From positions 1,426,001-1,490,000 of the forward strand of contig BRON01000009.1 in assembly GCA_024345305.1 (NCBI GenBank): a DNA stretch of 64,000 bases. The letters are read 5' to 3'. The DNA comes from Mrakia gelida. Lineage: Eukaryota > Basidiomycota > Tremellomycetes > Cystofilobasidiales > Mrakiaceae. The notes below the pieces were generated by a model. The model had not been told where the DNA came from. It saw only the letters and a list, made by a program, of their open reading frames with translations, and did not search any database. The position numbers and the translations under genes were made by a program. The number at the start of each line of letters is the position of its first letter. The first letter of the stretch is position 1. This document shows, in pieces, positions 41,481 to 52,448 of the stretch.

Positions 41481-42565
41481 ATGAGCGAAATTTGCACAGC
41501 GAAATACTCGACCGTCGCGTCGTCGAGGAGAGGGCTGATCCGTCCGCGTCGTCGAGCTAACCCTTCGTCGCTTTGACCTTCCGACCGCTTCCTCCCCTCG
41601 CGAGAGACAACAGCTCGAGTTACATCGCATAGAACAAGCCTACATCGATTCTCAAGAATCTATATCTTTCTGCTCCCCTCAACGGGTCAGGACGGGCTCG
41701 TCTTCCTCGACTCAAGCTCATCAAGCTCAAGGGGTGGACTCGCTCGACCTCTTCGACCTTCATGAACGAACGCAGCTCTCTTCGCTAGGAGCCAGAGCTC
41801 GCAGACGTTCTTCCAGCACCGACACACGCGAGCCTGAACAGCAGCGAGGTCGAGAAAGGCCCGCGGCAAGAGGCAGAGAGGGAGGGAGGGAAACGAGGGT
41901 GAGCTCGACTTTTTTCTCTCCCTCCCTTCGGTCAAGTACGAGAGCTCGTCCAGCGAGAACGAGGACGACCGAAGAGCTCAAACTCATTCAGGGTGGTAGA
42001 GGGACTCGTAGGCTACCGACGAGGAGGCGAGGAAGATATCTGGGAGCTCGAGGTGGGAAGATTTGACGACGGCTTTCTTCTCACGTCGGCCAAAAGAACC
42101 AAAGGAGGATCTGCTTCTCTCGCTCAGCTCGCCGCTCTGGTTCCTTCTCTCGGTCCTATCCCGACGTCGGTAGATACCGCAAAGCGATCTCTTCTCTCGG
42201 ATCCTCGGTCTCGCCAAGTTTTTCACCACTGCCGGATCGTCTATTCCTGGGCCTCGTTCTCGAGCTCGCGTCGACGTCCTCCCTCCCACCCTCGACTCCC
42301 TTCTTCGCTCGTTCTTCCGCTCTTCGATGTACGACGTCGAGCAGCATGTTCTGCTCGCTTTCCCCTGTCGCTGGAGGCTCATCCTGAAGGGGGGACTCAT
42401 CCTTCTTCGGACCGTTATCCAACCAAAAAGCAGAGGTCTCCAGAGGTTCTCCGTCCTCCTCCCCTCCTTCTCCACTGCCGCTCCTCACTTTCCCGCACTT
42501 CTCCTCTCCTGGTCCCACTTTTTTCCTGTTGGGGCCATGCTTTGTCGGATCCCAGAACCGTGTAA
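41481..42565 (+). CDS. Unrecognised Ser/Arg-rich protein
   Basis: I do not recognise it. Three exons, 41481-41513, 41557-41898 and 41954-42565, join in phase 0 to give 328 residues. The start reads MSEICTAKYSTLTLRRFDLP, followed by a helical stretch (RERQQLELHRIEQAYIDSQ), a Ser/Arg/Gln-rich segment, and a better-ordered part (GGEEDIWELEVGRFDDGF ... AALVPSLGPIPTSVDTAKR). Codon use resembles neighbours up to about residue 220 and weakens after that, so the real end may be an earlier splice. It is divergent from UBP8 with a 208-bp spacer. The downstream part overlaps the promoter area of the MFS gene. Confidence 0.42.
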
Positions 42566-42693
42566 TCTCCTCCACCTACTTCAGAAATCTGCTCGCTCTT
42601 TTTCCTTCTCCCTTCAAACCACCACACCGTCCGACCCCTTCACGAAACTTCCTTCCCCTTCCCTTCTCCCTTCCTTCCCCCTTCTCTTTCACG

Positions 42694-45102
42694 ATGACCG
42701 ACCACAAGAACTCGATTGATCTCGAGCTCGAGAAGCAGGAGGTTCAGCACACCGAAGCTGGAGGTGTCCAGGATATCGTTTTCTCCGACAGACCTGCTCT
42801 CGAGAAGAGGCTTCTCGTGAGTCGCGTCTCCTCTCTCGTCTCTCTCCTCCCTCATAGCTGACCTTGCTCTTCTTCCCTCTCTCCTCCAGCGAAAAGTCGA
42901 TGCTCGAATGTCCATCCTCAGTGAGTTCTCGCGCGCTCTGTTGTTCTCGCTTTCCGACGATCTTCTCAATCGACCGACGTGCTGACCTTCCTTCTCCCTC
43001 GCTCCTCCCTCTCCTCTTCACCAGTCGTCATCTACATTCTCAACTACATCGACAGGAACAACCTCTCCGCTGCTCGAACCAAGGGTCTCGAGTCCGACCT
43101 CGCGCTCAAGGGACAGGTGCGTCTGTTTGACCGTTCGCCTCCCTCTTCGTCCTCGTACAAATTGCTGACCCTGACCCGCTTCCTTCCTTTGACCTTTCCC
43201 AGGAGTACCCAACTCTGCTCTCCATTCTCTAGTGGGTCTCCTCGCCCGTACCCTTTCTCTTCGCCCTCGTACAAATCGCTGACCTGACCCCTTTCCTCTT
43301 CTTCAGCGTTGGATACATCATCATGCAGATTCCATCGAACTTGATCGTTCAGGCCACCGGTCGACCTTCTCGATTCTTGCCCGTGTGCATGGCCATCTGG
43401 GGAGTTATCTCGATCCTCACTGTGAGTGTCTCTTCCCTACGAGCTCTACGCGTCTTTCGAACCTCGTTCTCATTCCTCTTCGCTCCTCGCGCGTCCCTTG
43501 CTGACGCGTCTCTTTCTCTCTCTTTTGTCCGTAGGGAATCACCCACAACTTTGTCGGCGCGTTGATGACTAGGTTCTTTCTCGGATTCGTTGAGGCTGGT
43601 GAGCAAACCTCTCTCATCCGAAGACAGCGAGCGCGACGGTTTCGCTGACCTTCCTCGTTCTCCCAGCTTTCTTCCCCGGAGCTATCCTCCTGATCTCGAA
43701 CTGGTACAAGAAGGACGAGATCGCCCTCAGGACTTGCATTCTCTACTGTGGTTCCCTCATCTCGAACGCCTTCGGACCTCTGATCGCCGCTGGTATCCTC
43801 GGAGGAATGGATGGAAAGCTCAACGAGCCCGCGTGGCGATGGTGAGTCTCATCGCCCTTTCTCGCCCACGCTCGTCGTCCGTATGCTGTCGCTGACCTCC
43901 CTCTCTCTTCTCCAGGCTCTTCTACATCGAGGGAGCCATCACCGTCTTCGTCGCTCTCCTCGCCATCTTGATCCTCCCCGATTTCCCGTGAGTCGTCTCG
44001 AAACTCGTCGTTCGCGATGTCGACCCTCGCTGATCTCGTCTTTCTCTTCGTCCCTTCCAGCCACAACTCTCGAGGCTTCACCGCTGAGGAGAAGGCTCTC
44101 GCTGTCCTTAGGATGACCGAGGATGCTGGGGAGCCTGATTCTACCGAGGGAGAGGCCGCCAACGGAATGATGCACGGACTCAAGCTCGCTGTTACCGATC
44201 CCAAGGTCTACGTTCTCTCGATGGCTCTCACCTGCATGGTTATCGGACTCAGCTTCAACCAGTTCTTCCCTCAGCTGTGAGTACCGGCGCCCCTTCGATT
44301 CGCGTACACCGTCTCGTCAACCTGAACTGAACTGACGCGTCTCCTTTTGTTTTGTTTTGTTTTGGTTTCCAGTACCAAAACCCTCGGCTACAACAACACC
44401 AACACGCTCCTCCTCTGCGCTCCCCCCTTCGTCTTCGCCACCATCATGGCCTTCATCGTTGCTCGATCCTCCGACAAGCGACAAGAGCGAACTCTCCACA
44501 TCATCGTCCCCCTCTGCTTCGGAATCGTCGGATTCATCATCGCTATGTCTACCAACGTCCTCGCTGCTCGATGTGAGTCTTCTTCAAGCCCTGTTGCATT
44601 CTTACTCGGGAGGACTCGTTCGCTGACGACACGCGTCTTTCTTTGCTTCAGACGTCTCGCTCTTCCTCATGGCCCAGTCCTACTCCGGATTCGTCTGCCT
44701 CTACGCTTGGATCAGCTCTTCCTTCCCTCGACCTGCCTACAAGCGAGCCGTCGCCATCGCTGGAGTCAACGCGTTCTCTCAGTTCGGAGTAAGTCCAGCT
44801 TTCTTCGCGTCCTCCCTCCTCCTTCGAGGACGACGAACTGACCTTCGTCGTTCCTTTTCCTCTGCTTCCATCAGAACATCTCCGGAGCCTACATCTACCA
44901 AGCTTCGTGGGCGCCAACCTACAGGAAGTCGTTCGGAATCTCCATCGCCATGTTCGTCGCTTCGATCGCTCTCGTCTTCGTCCACCGATGGACTCTGGCG
45001 GCTGCCAACAAGAGGATCGTCAAGGCCGAGGAGTGCCTCGACGGGACCGTTGTTAGGTCGAAGGACGCTCAGGTCCCTCACGGTTTCCGATACGTTCTTT
45101 AA
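42694..45102 (+). CDS. MFS transporter, anion:cation symporter (Dal5/Tna1-like) family
   Basis: ATG at 42694 after a polypyrimidine leader; about 11 exons. Twelve membrane segments are visible. The first loop carries LNYIDRNNLSAAR, segment 2 YVGYIIMQIPSNLI and segment 4-5 RFFLGFVEAAFFPGAILLIS with NWYKKDEIALR, the ACS-family pattern of allantoate, nicotinate, pantothenate and vitamin H permeases. The second half includes NNTNTLLLCAPPFVFATIMA and ISGAYIYQASWAP. It imports a small carboxylate or vitamin-like anion with protons at the plasma membrane; the substrate is unknown. Introns split most helices, one exon is about 29 nt, and several introns carry ACGCGT. The stop is 234 bp from the convergent RdRP end. 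Confidence 0.88.
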
Positions 45103-45336
45103 TCTTGGTATTCTTCACCTTTGTACTCCTAGACTATATATCTATCTCTTGATGATCACTTAATCTCATCTCTGCAAAGCTGGAAGGAACGAGGGAAAGA
45201 AGAACACCGAGCAAGATCTGACGCGTCGGCTTTCTCTCGCGTCTCACTCAGCCTTTTTGTCTCCCAGGCATCCAAGTATCGGCTGTGGTCGTTCAGGTCA
45301 TGATATAGATCCTCTTCTCCTCCTCCTCCTTCATGT

Positions 45337-48300
45337 CTAGTCCAGCTCGTTTACTCCCACCCCGTTCGAATGCGATCCGAACGACTCCTCCGCCTCCTCT
45401 GCCAGATCTAGCAGGACTCCCAGCGCGACCCAAGAGAACGACTCTGCTCCGAACTCGCCTGAATTGACCGCGTAGATACGAGAAGAAGGGAAGTGGTCAG
45501 AAGACGTCGCCGAGAGGGACCGAGAGAGGAGGAGAAAGACGAGTTCGTGCGCACCTTGGCTTCGACGCGTCTGACCTTCCTCCCAACAAGCCCAAGCGAC
45601 TCCCAACCAGTTCGCCATCATGTCCTCCTTCTCGAACCCCTTCTCATAATCCTCCTCTTGAGACTCCTTCTCGAACTGCGACTCTGCCCTCTGCTTCAAC
45701 GACCTCCTCGTCAGGTCAATGAGACCCTTCGTCCGATCTCCCATGTCGAGGATCGATCTGCGAATGAAGTGGCGAAACCAGGTCAGCTGATGAACGAGTC
45801 GAGGCGACAGGACAGGAGAGAAGAGAGAGCTGACTGTCGTCGAACAGCTGGTTGAGAAGTGGCTGCCATGATCGAGCCAACGAAGACTTCGCCCTCCGAG
45901 AGCTTCTCTCCTGATCGATGTGTGAGGGTGTGGAAGGCGGCGATGGAGGCGAGCTCGTTGATGAAGTGAGAGCAGATCTTGACGGCCGAGGTTTTGAAGG
46001 GGTGGGACGTGAAGAGAGCGCCGACGCGAGGGAGGGAGGAGAGGAAGGGGAGGAGAGCGCGATGAAGAGGAGTTTGGGGTGTTGAACTCGACGGCGTCGA
46101 CTCGTCTTCGGAGGAGGCGGGAGGGTTGGTAGGTTACTGAGGGGTCCATCTAGGGTGCTGCCGAGTTTCCATGACGGGAGGTTTAGGGACCTCGACGGAC
46201 CGAAACAACTGGCCGAGGACGTTGCGACTCTGGTAGTATTCCGTTCCTAGTCTCGCCTGAGCGACGTCCGTCTCTCGAGCATTGAAGTCGGGGCGATAGC
46301 TTGTTCGAGGACGGGGAAGGGAGTCAATGGAGACGGGAGTTCCACTCTTGTTGAAGTCGACGGCCATCGAGGCGAGAGCGGCGAGCTTAATGCAGTCACT
46401 GGTTGAGGACAAAGGGATTGGGTGAGCGTTTGAACGAGGATCAGCTAAGGAGAAACGGGTACGAACGGATCATTCATCCCCAACGGCGAGACGTCTGCGA
46501 TGACCATGAGGCACGTCGATATCATCCCAACGATCTGTCGAAGCAAACGACGCGGAAAGTCAGCGACGACAAAAGAGCGGGAACGCGAAAAGTGCGCGAC
46601 GAGACGAAGACTCGGCGACTCACGTCGGAAGCGATGTGGTTGATTTAGTGATCCGCTATATCTTGGATCTTAGCTGGACGCTGGAGTTCGAGTTTGACGG
46701 CGGGCTCGTAGTCGGCTGGTGTCTTGATTGCCTTGGGGTGAGGATGAAGATCCGCGTTCTGCGTCGAGCAAAAGGACGGGTCAGCGACTCCATATCGACT
46801 GTGCGTGGAAAGAGGAAGGTAGGAAGGGAAGAAGGGCTCACGGTGATGATCGTGAACTCGTCGCCTTCGAAAGAAGCACGAAACAAGGGGGTCAGCTCTG
46901 GAATCAAGACGCGTCTCTTTCGACGGTTCAGGAAACTCTCGTTCCGATTCACTCCCCCGTCCCTTCTCGGATCAGGAACTCACCATCTAAATCTCCTCCT
47001 CCCATCGTGCTAGTCACTGAGCGATGACCTGTCAAGAAACGAAGAGGTCCGAAGAGGAATCAGCCCGAGCTTTCGCTTCAACGCGCTTCGAATCGACTCA
47101 CCCTTGACCGAGAACACGATGCAGTTCCGAACTGGGTTCACGATCTCCTCGAGCTCATGAGGAGGCTGGCCGATGGCTGAGAAGACAAATTCGAGCGAAG
47201 AAGGGGAGTTCAGCGAAGCAAAGACGCGTGGAAAAGACGCGTCGAAACTGACCGTAAAGCAAGCGAACATCTAGGACAAAGGCGAAGGTTTGACGGTCAG
47301 AATCCGAGCTGAGGAAGGAGGAAGAGTCACAGGAGAGAAGAAGAAGACCTCTTACCACCCAAATGAGTCGTCGGCGACCTCGAAACCATCACCTGCCCTT
47401 CCAACCAACTTGGCTCTCCGCTCTCCCCGTCCGTCACACAGGCATACACGTCCCCTTCCTCCAGCATTTCCCACTCATCTGCCACCCCAACTAGAGAGTA
47501 GCCCTCCACTGGTATCCTCGCTCGGAACTTGAGGTCTCGCAAGACCGTTGCCGTCGCGAACGAAAGCGAGATTCCGAGCAGCGTCTTCCCTTCTGCTACC
47601 GAAGCCTGCATTCCGTCGACGTCGTGAGCCTCGATGTTGGTGAGATCGCTGATGGAGAGTCCAAGGAAAGAGTGAATCCGTCGAAGGATGGATGAGATTC
47701 GGAAGGAACGTCCTAGCCCGTACGTCTCGAGCTGAGTGTACGCGAGAGTGAGCGACTCGGTCTCGGCAGCTTTGATATCTCGCATGGCGAGTTGCTGGAG
47801 GTCTAGGAAGATTTTGGCTGGGATTCCGAGATCCTCCTGTGATCAAGAGGAAAGGAGGAGAGAGTCGGTCAGCTATCGCACGTGTCGTCTCGTTTCGAAC
47901 GTACGAGGATCTTGATCAGAGGTTTGTTGAGGAAGGGTCCTCCTGCTCTCGAGAAGGCTTTGGCTATCTCGACCTCCAGATCGGGAGCAGAGAACTTCTC
48001 CATACTCGGTCGAGCGTTGAGCTGATGAAATTGAAGTGCAGAGGGTCAGCTCGAAGCTCGACTCGACTCGACGTGTTGTCGAACGGACCTGAATCCCTTC
48101 CAGTCGATGATCGGCGACCACCATTCCCTGTGAGCAAAAAGAGAAAGGATGTCAGCTATCCAGGCCTTCGAAGAAGACGAGTGAAGTTGGCTGAGCTCAC
48201 CTTATACCCTCCCAACCGAATCTGAAACGCCGACGGCGCGTCCCTCCTTCTCGTCCTCCCAGCCTTCCCCTCCAATTGCATCTCCTCCCAGATTCCCAGA

Positions 48301-50418
48301 GCCAGCTCAGGACTGATCGTTCCCACTCCGTCGGTGTGCACGGACCCGTTCGTTTCGATGTCGTCGATGATGTTGAGTTCATGAGGAAGGAGGATGAGCG
48401 ATGGGTCGGTCGAGGTGAAGCATTGGCTGTCAGTGAGCGAGGAAATCGACGAGAAGACGAAAGAGGAGTCAGCCAAGTCTCGAAGCTTCACAGGCGAAGG
48501 AAAGGAATAGTAGGGAGTGTATACACGCCATCCTAGCTCCCAAACGAGCAGGAAAATGACTCTCGACGTCGAACGAACCCATCTCGGCTCGAATCGTTGA
48601 CGCGTTGACCGTCCGTCCGTTCTCGAGGAAGGGAGTCACGAACCAAGCGCTGAAGATGACGGGGAAGCTAAAGTCAATACTACTCAAGCGAGAGGGGCCA
48701 GAAAGGGAGAGTGAACCTCGACTCACGCGTGATCCTTGAGCGAAGAGTTCGAGTATCCGAGGAACGTGAACGATCTCCCTGCGACCTCAATTCCCTTCTT
48801 GAGCGCTCCTCCAATCCTCGATTCGAGGAAGTAGAGGAAGTCGATCTCTCGATCGAACTGGTAGCGAAGATGTTCCTCCGTTCTGGGAGACGAAGAGGCA
48901 AGGGAGGGAAGGTCAGCGTTGAGACGGACGCGTCGAAAAGGAAAGCGTGGTTTCGAAGCGAACAGACTCACCTGAAGATGACTCGAAGGAAGTGAGTTTG
49001 ATGCTCGAGGTGTTGACGGATGATTCGATTCGATCGCTCGACTGTCAAAGGGCGAGAAACAGATCAGCTTGAGCCCCTGAGGGAGAACGCGTCGCGAGAG
49101 GGATGGACGAAAGAGCGAACGAACCGTGAGGTCCCGAGAGATAAAGCGACGTCGGCGTCTGCACGACATGAAAGCAGCTGAACAACCCAGGATCCAGCAG
49201 CACCGGCTCGACCTCTCCCGACCTCTCCATCTGAACAGCCTCCTTGATAGGCGTCAACAGATCGTTAATCGACTTCCTCTTCACGATCTCGCCATGCTCG
49301 TCCTGCCCGTCGTTCAACTCCCCAGCTCTCAACCCGATCCTCCCTAGCACCTCCGCCGTCCCTTCCACTCCGAACTTGCTCGACCTCCTAGCCCAATCCG
49401 TCCACACCTTGAGCTGAAGGATCTCCGAGGGATCCATGAGCGAATTGTGAAGGAGGAGAGCGAGTTGGAACGCGATGGAGATGTCGACCGATTCGAACCA
49501 GTCTTGCAGCTTCTCGAGGTTCTCCGACGTGTACCGAAGGGTCTGCTGTTGGATCTTGATCCAACTGTGGGAGATTCGCGAGGATGCGACACTAAGTTGT
49601 TGGGCCTTATTGATGAACGTTGTAACGAGGTTGGCTGAGGGGAGCTGGAATCGCATCGTGCAGCCGAAGGGAGCGATCCTGGCGTGATCTTGGTCGTAGG
49701 AGGTGAGTTTGCGAGGGTTGGCTTCGGCGAGAGGGTACTGCTCGAAGGAGGGAGGGGAGGAGAGGCAGAGGACGATGGAGGAGGGGAACGTGAGGGTGTC
49801 GGCGATGATTCGAAGGACTGAGTTGACGGGTATGCGGATGACTGGTGCGTCCGAGTTGTTGGAGATGAGGGAGATGGTTCTTCTCCGACCGTCAAAGAGG
49901 AGCTCTGGTCTGAGGACGTTCTGTCGCTGCTCCTTGACGGAGAAAGTCCCGTCGCGTAGGAGTCTCCCGAAGCCGAAGCCTGAGACGTCGACGGGGGTGC
50001 TCAAGATTCTAGACTCCTTCTCGACCTTCTCCATCTCAACCGGATCCCTCCAAGGAGTCGAGGTAAGCTCTGCAACGCGGTTGGGGTCGTCCTGTCTCTG
50101 TGCTCGCGACCACTGAAGGCGTTGGCCGTGAACGAGGACCGTGTCGGGCTGAAGAGAGATTTGAGCGAGGAAGAGGTCGTCCAGACGACGATTGGCGAAA
50201 GTGAGGAAGCCTGATCCTCGATGGGCTTGGTAGGAAGAGCCTGCGAGGGAGGTGGTTCGGTTGGACGGGTTGGAGGAGAGGAGGAGATGAACGTCGAAGT
50301 TGAGAGGTTGTCCGGAGGGGTCTGAAGGGAAGGGGATGTGGTGAACGAGCTGGCTGATGGCGAAGACGACCTCGTTTTTGTTGGCTTGAGGAGGGACCCT
50401 TTCGAAACGGATCCCCAT
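45337..50418 (-). pseudogene. RNA-dependent RNA polymerase (QDE-1/Rdp1 type) with in-frame stop codons
   Basis: Spliced from ATG 50418 through about 17 exons, it gives a ~1200-residue RdRP. The N-terminus is MGIRFERVPPQANK. Mid regions include RIGGALKKGIEVAGRSFTFL and DGVGTISPELALGIWEEM, the core GHRSVTSTMGGGDLDGDEFT with the catalytic DLDGD, and C-terminal SMAVDFNKSGTP, DRTKGLIDLTRR and SFSWVALGVLLDL. Two TAA codons interrupt the frame: 46645-46647 (in IADH-stop-INHIASD, after the catalytic motif) and 46134-46136. The second could be spliced out by a GTCCGT...GTCGAG pair (about 46196 to 46090). The first could be removed only by skipping a perfect GTGAGT donor and losing conserved residues. 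Such RdRPs make double-stranded RNA for RNA interference. Identity is sure; loss of function is probable. Confidence 0.75.
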
Positions 50419-50579
50419 GACGTCTGGCTACGAGCTGGGAGGGATGGCGGACTTGCGACGACGAGGGGAGGGTTCGCGAGAAGGTGAACGTTGAAGGAAG
50501 AAGGACGAAGCGAGCTTGATCGCCTTTCAAGCTCAACAAAAAGGTCTTACTGACGACCGGGAATTTTGAAATTTCATGA

Positions 50580-51157
50580 TTAATTGCGTACGGTCCTCGA
50601 GTTTGCTATTAGACTTATAGCTAGGCAAGACACAGCGAAGGCAGCGCTGGAGGAGGCAAAACGTCAGGAGGTAAGAGGAGGGAGGGAAGGAGATCGAGGT
50701 CAGCTCGACGGCTTCCTTCTCGACTCCGTTCTGAAGGCTACGAGTGAGGAGACGGGCTCACAACTTCGCAAACGCTTGCTGAGAGAGTCTTGTCTCCTCC
50801 TCTGTTGTCCTGGCGGATGCGAAGATGGCTGGAGGGGCAGAAGAAGGCATCAAAGCGAAAGGTGAGCTCGAGGAAGGGTCGGGCGATCTCGAGACACGCT
50901 CGTCTGCTCACCTCTCAGATTCGGTAAAGCCATGGCTCGAAGGTTTGTTTCTGAGTTCTGGTAGCGATGACTGATTTCTGCCCAGAATGGAGAAGTCCGA
51001 AGAATATCTCGAGGAGGGGATAGATGGAGGCGGAAGCCAGACTGGAACCAGAAGGATGTGAGCTCGCCCAAATCGAGGTTTCGTCAGAGTCGTCCTTCTC
51101 CTTCGCAACGCTCACCATCCAGCCAACCCATCTTCTCGGACCAGTCTCGTAAGTCAT
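50580..51157 (-). CDS. Small single-pass membrane protein, 101 residues, four exons
   Basis: Exons 51157-51116, 51041-50912, 50828-50762 and 50646-50580 join in phases 0, 1 and 2 with canonical GTGAGC donors and CAG acceptors; two introns have CTGAC branch sites. The protein starts MTYETGPRRWVGWMSGFRL, has a polar helical middle (SARTTEEETRLSQQAF) and ends in a hydrophobic segment FAAFAVSCLAISLIA before SRTVRN. A C-terminal membrane anchor with a short basic tail is typical of tail-anchored or mitochondrial small proteins. I do not recognise the family. Its ATG is about 130 bp from the divergent BUD31 start, so they probably share a promoter. Confidence 0.6.
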
Positions 51158-51288
51158 CCAAGCACCTCTCAAGACTCTCAACTACCCCCTCAAGCTGACC
51201 CATCTCTTTTCTCTCCTTTCCTCGTTTGTATCCAGCTTCCCAAACAGCCTCCTCTCCCTTCTCGACCTCCTTCTCCTTCCTTCTCACC

Positions 51289-52260
51289 AGTCAGTCCCTC
51301 CTCCCTTCTTCTCTCCCTCAAGCACCCTCACTGACTATATTCGGATTGCGTGTACGTTTTTCTCAGTGCCCAAGATCAAAACGAGTCGAACGAAACCTCC
51401 TCCCGAGGGCTACGAGGACATTGCTCCCATCCTCGAGGATTACGCTAGGAAGATGAGGGACGAGGAGAACGAGCCTCACGAGGGGAAGAGAAAGGTAGAG
51501 AGCACTTGGGGAATCGTGAGTATACCCTCTTCTTCACTTGGGTCTATACATCTGAGCTCTTGCGAGGCGAGGCGAAAGAGGTGGTGGTGATGGTGGCAGC
51601 GAGCTCGAAGGAGGAGAGCGAAGGACGAGACGAGCTGACCCTCCTTCCCTTCCTCCTTTCAATCCATCCCTCCGTCGGTCGACTGCAGATGCGGATCTCG
51701 CACACACGTTCAAGATACATCTACGATCTGTACTACGTGAGGGAGGCTATCTCCAAGCCGCTGTACGACTGGCTGCTCAAGGAGGGGTACGCGGATGCGA
51801 AGTGAGCTTTCCCCTTCCTTCTCGTCGCCTCCCTTCCCTTCCCCTCGCTCGAGAGCTAGAGCTGACACGCATCGGACTCGTTCCGTTTACTTTCGCCTCA
51901 GCCTGATCGCGAAGTGGAAGAAGCAGGGATACGAGAAGCTCTGTTGCGTGCGGTGCATTCAGACGAAGGTGAGCTCTCTCGTCTTGTCTTTCGCCCTTCT
52001 CCTTCCCTCTCGTCTCTCAAGCTCGTTCACTGACGACCTCTCACTCGCTTTCTCGCAGGACATGAACTACCAAGGAAGCACCTGTATCTGTCGTGTGCCG
52101 AAGGGTCACCTCAAGAACGGTCAGGTCATCGAATGTATCCATTGCGGTGAGTCGTCTCTCAGCTCCTCCCTCCCTCCCTCTCGTTCGTTGCTTCGCGCGA
52201 GCTGACCTTTCCTTGCTCTTCTCGTTCTCAGGTTGCAAAGGCTGCTCGAGTGACTCGTAG
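51289..52260 (+). CDS. BUD31: Bud31/G10 pre-mRNA-splicing factor
   Basis: The protein reads [19 protein letters not shown] ... [18 protein letters not shown] ... [12 protein letters not shown] ... TCICRVP ... [14 protein letters not shown], matching Bud31 end to end (about 150 residues). Cys clusters bind zinc. Bud31 is part of the activated spliceosome and supports efficient splicing. The start codon is split: only A (51289) precedes a GTCAGT donor, and TG (51367-51368) follows the TCTCAG acceptor. Other exons are 51367-51515, 51689-51801, one from 51902, and two more to TAG 52258-52260. Without the intron there is no ATG before CCC AAG, which is why I chose this start. Confidence 0.92.
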
Positions 52261-52448
52261 TCGTAGCTGTTTCCTTCGTCTTGTCTCTGGTGAAGTAGAG
52301 CTCGAGCTCGAGGTGTGTGTACGATAAGCAACGCGTTGAAGATCATGAAAATGCAAAATAAGACGAGAGGGACGACGAAAGACAACAACTGAAGAGAGCG
52401 AGAACAGAGATAGGGAAGAGATGAACCGAGACTGGCGGCGAGGAGGAA

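Noticed and set aside
42156..42575. 140-codon minus-strand ORF
   Set aside because: It overlaps the plus-strand gene and MFS leader; its composition mirrors the pyrimidine-rich strand and there are no splice or start signals of note.
46076..46149. Separate gene starting MDPSVTYQPSRLL on the minus strand
   Set aside because: The frame differs from the conserved RdRP C-terminal frame that occupies the same bases; it is a shadow frame.
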